From NCBI GenBank assembly GCA_965365445.1, contig CBDUBS010000161.1, positions 1 through 8,452 of the forward strand: a DNA stretch of 8,452 nt, in the 5' to 3' direction. This stretch comes from CBDUBS01 sp965365445. GTDB taxonomy: Bacteria; Bacteroidota; Rhodothermia; Rhodothermales; DASSAV01. Positions 7,853 through 8,452 of the stretch are shown here, one piece after another. The position numbers and the translations under genes were made by a program. Below the pieces are notes generated by a model. That model was not told where the DNA came from, ran no database searches, and saw only the letters and a program-made list of their open reading frames with translations. Every line of letters starts with the position of its first letter. Position 1 is the first letter of the stretch.

Positions 7853-8422
7853 CTACCAAACTTTTTCCTCGATGCGTTCGAGGAGCGTATCCGGAAGCGG
7901 AGCGCTGTTACGAACGTGCAGGTTTTCCACGTCCCGGAGGACGAACCGGTCGGCTCCCGGCTCGATGTCGGCCCGAAAACCCGTGAGATAGACGTTCCGG
8001 ACATCGTGAAGAAAAACGGCCGGACGGGTATCCGCCGTCTCGAAGCCGATACGAACGTTGTCGAACGTAATGCCCTCGGCGTGGCGGACGAAGAACCCGT
8101 AGGCCGGAATCAGGCCGAACATGCTCGGTTCCGGGTAGTCGCGCTCGCGCTCGGGCGTTTCGTAAGGCGGGCGCGGCTCGGGCCCTTCGCGGAAGAAGAA
8201 GGTGTTTACCATGTCGGCGGGCTGCCGGGCGACATGATCCGGCGAGAGGCCGCCCCGGTACACGATGCGAATATCACTGAGCGTAACGTCCTCGACCGGA
8301 TGGCCGGGAATGCCGCTGATGATGGAAGCGTAGCGCGGATCGACGTCGTAGCGATCGCCATATTGGCTGCAGCCGCCGAGCGCCGTCGCCGCCGCGGCGA
8401 GGCCGAGGAGCAGGGCACGCAT
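7853..8422 (-). CDS. Lipoprotein made of the C-terminal tail of a GH28 (polygalacturonase-type) protein
   Basis: This encodes 189 residues. Residues 1-18 are a textbook lipoprotein signal peptide: MRAL, then a Leu/Ala-rich core and the lipobox LGGC with Cys18. The mature part matches what I know of the last third of bacterial GH28 rhamnogalacturonan hydrolases/polygalacturonases: DVDPRYASIISGIPGHPVED (26-45), then IRIVYRGG (51-58), then YPEPSMFGLIPAYGFFVRH (96-114), with beta-helix-like repeats to the end. Whole GH28 enzymes of this type are about 450-500 residues. The catalytic beta-helix turns, which hold the NTD, DD, GHG and RIK motifs, are absent, so hydrolase activity is unlikely. It could be a deletion remnant that kept its signal peptide, or a small surface lipoprotein that binds galacturonides. 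The ATG at 8422 is chosen because it opens the signal peptide and has AGGAG 10 nt upstream. No in-frame stop occurs in the 30 upstream bases that are visible, so an extension past the window edge is not formally excluded. The family call is secure for the tail; function is unknown. Confidence 0.72.
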   Translation of the reverse strand: MRALLLGLAAAATALGGCSQYGDRYDVDPRYASIISGIPGHPVEDVTLSDIRIVYRGGLSPDHVARQPADMVNTFFFREGPEPRPPYETPERERDYPEPSMFGLIPAYGFFVRHAEGITFDNVRIGFETADTRPAVFLHDVRNVYLTGFRADIEPGADRFVLRDVENLHVRNSAPLPDTLLERIEEKVW

Positions 8423-8432
8423 GGAACTCAGT

Positions 8433-8437
8433 CTCCT
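8433..8437 (-). promoter_or_regulatory. Ribosome binding site for the GH28-tail lipoprotein
   Basis: On the minus strand AGGAG lies 10 nt before the ATG at 8422. The spacing is slightly long but workable. It supports the ATG at the head of the lipoprotein signal peptide as a true start, rather than an internal Met of a longer GH28. No promoter can be recognised in the 30 bases left before the window edge. Confidence 0.5.
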
Positions 8438-8452
8438 GGTCGCCCCCGATTC

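Overview
The window is GC-rich, roughly 60% by eye. All five genes lie on the minus strand and are packed head to tail with gaps of 4 to 26 bp, so it reads as the interior of one long operon transcribed from the high-coordinate end to the low. Every product is exported and belongs to a carbohydrate-active family tied to rhamnogalacturonan-I (RG-I), the rhamnose/galacturonate backbone of pectin. One product ends in a type IX secretion (Por) C-terminal sorting domain and two start with lipoprotein signal peptides. That combination in GC-rich DNA points to the Bacteroidota/Rhodothermota lineage. A Rhodothermales-like host is my best guess, but it is an inference and no rRNA or marker gene is present.

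Layout in order of transcription: (1) 8422-7853, a 189-residue lipoprotein that is only the C-terminal tail of a GH28 polygalacturonase/rhamnogalacturonan hydrolase, fused directly to a signal peptide. (2) 7826-6006, a PL11 rhamnogalacturonan lyase with an ordinary signal peptide. (3) 6001-3938, a second and divergent PL11 lyase carrying a type IX sorting domain. (4) 3917-510, a large two-module enzyme, with a GH106-like alpha-L-rhamnosidase in front and a CE12 rhamnogalacturonan acetylesterase behind. (5) 498-16, a GH43-like beta-propeller lipoprotein that stops after about half of the family length at an in-frame TGA.

Together these could dismantle acetylated RG-I. The CE12 module would remove acetyl esters that block the lyases, the two PL11 enzymes would cut the Rha-GalA backbone by beta-elimination, and the GH106-like module would take rhamnose from the ends or from released oligosaccharides. 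The GH43-like and GH28-like lipoproteins would act on, or merely bind, side chains and galacturonides if they are functional. No SusC/SusD pair, regulator, transporter or cytoplasmic enzyme is in the window, and no promoter or terminator is visible, so the operon probably extends beyond both edges.

The points most worth a second look are the rhamnosidase-acetylesterase fusion, the headless GH28 lipoprotein, the apparently nonsense-truncated GH43-like gene, and the two PL11 paralogues with different secretion signals.
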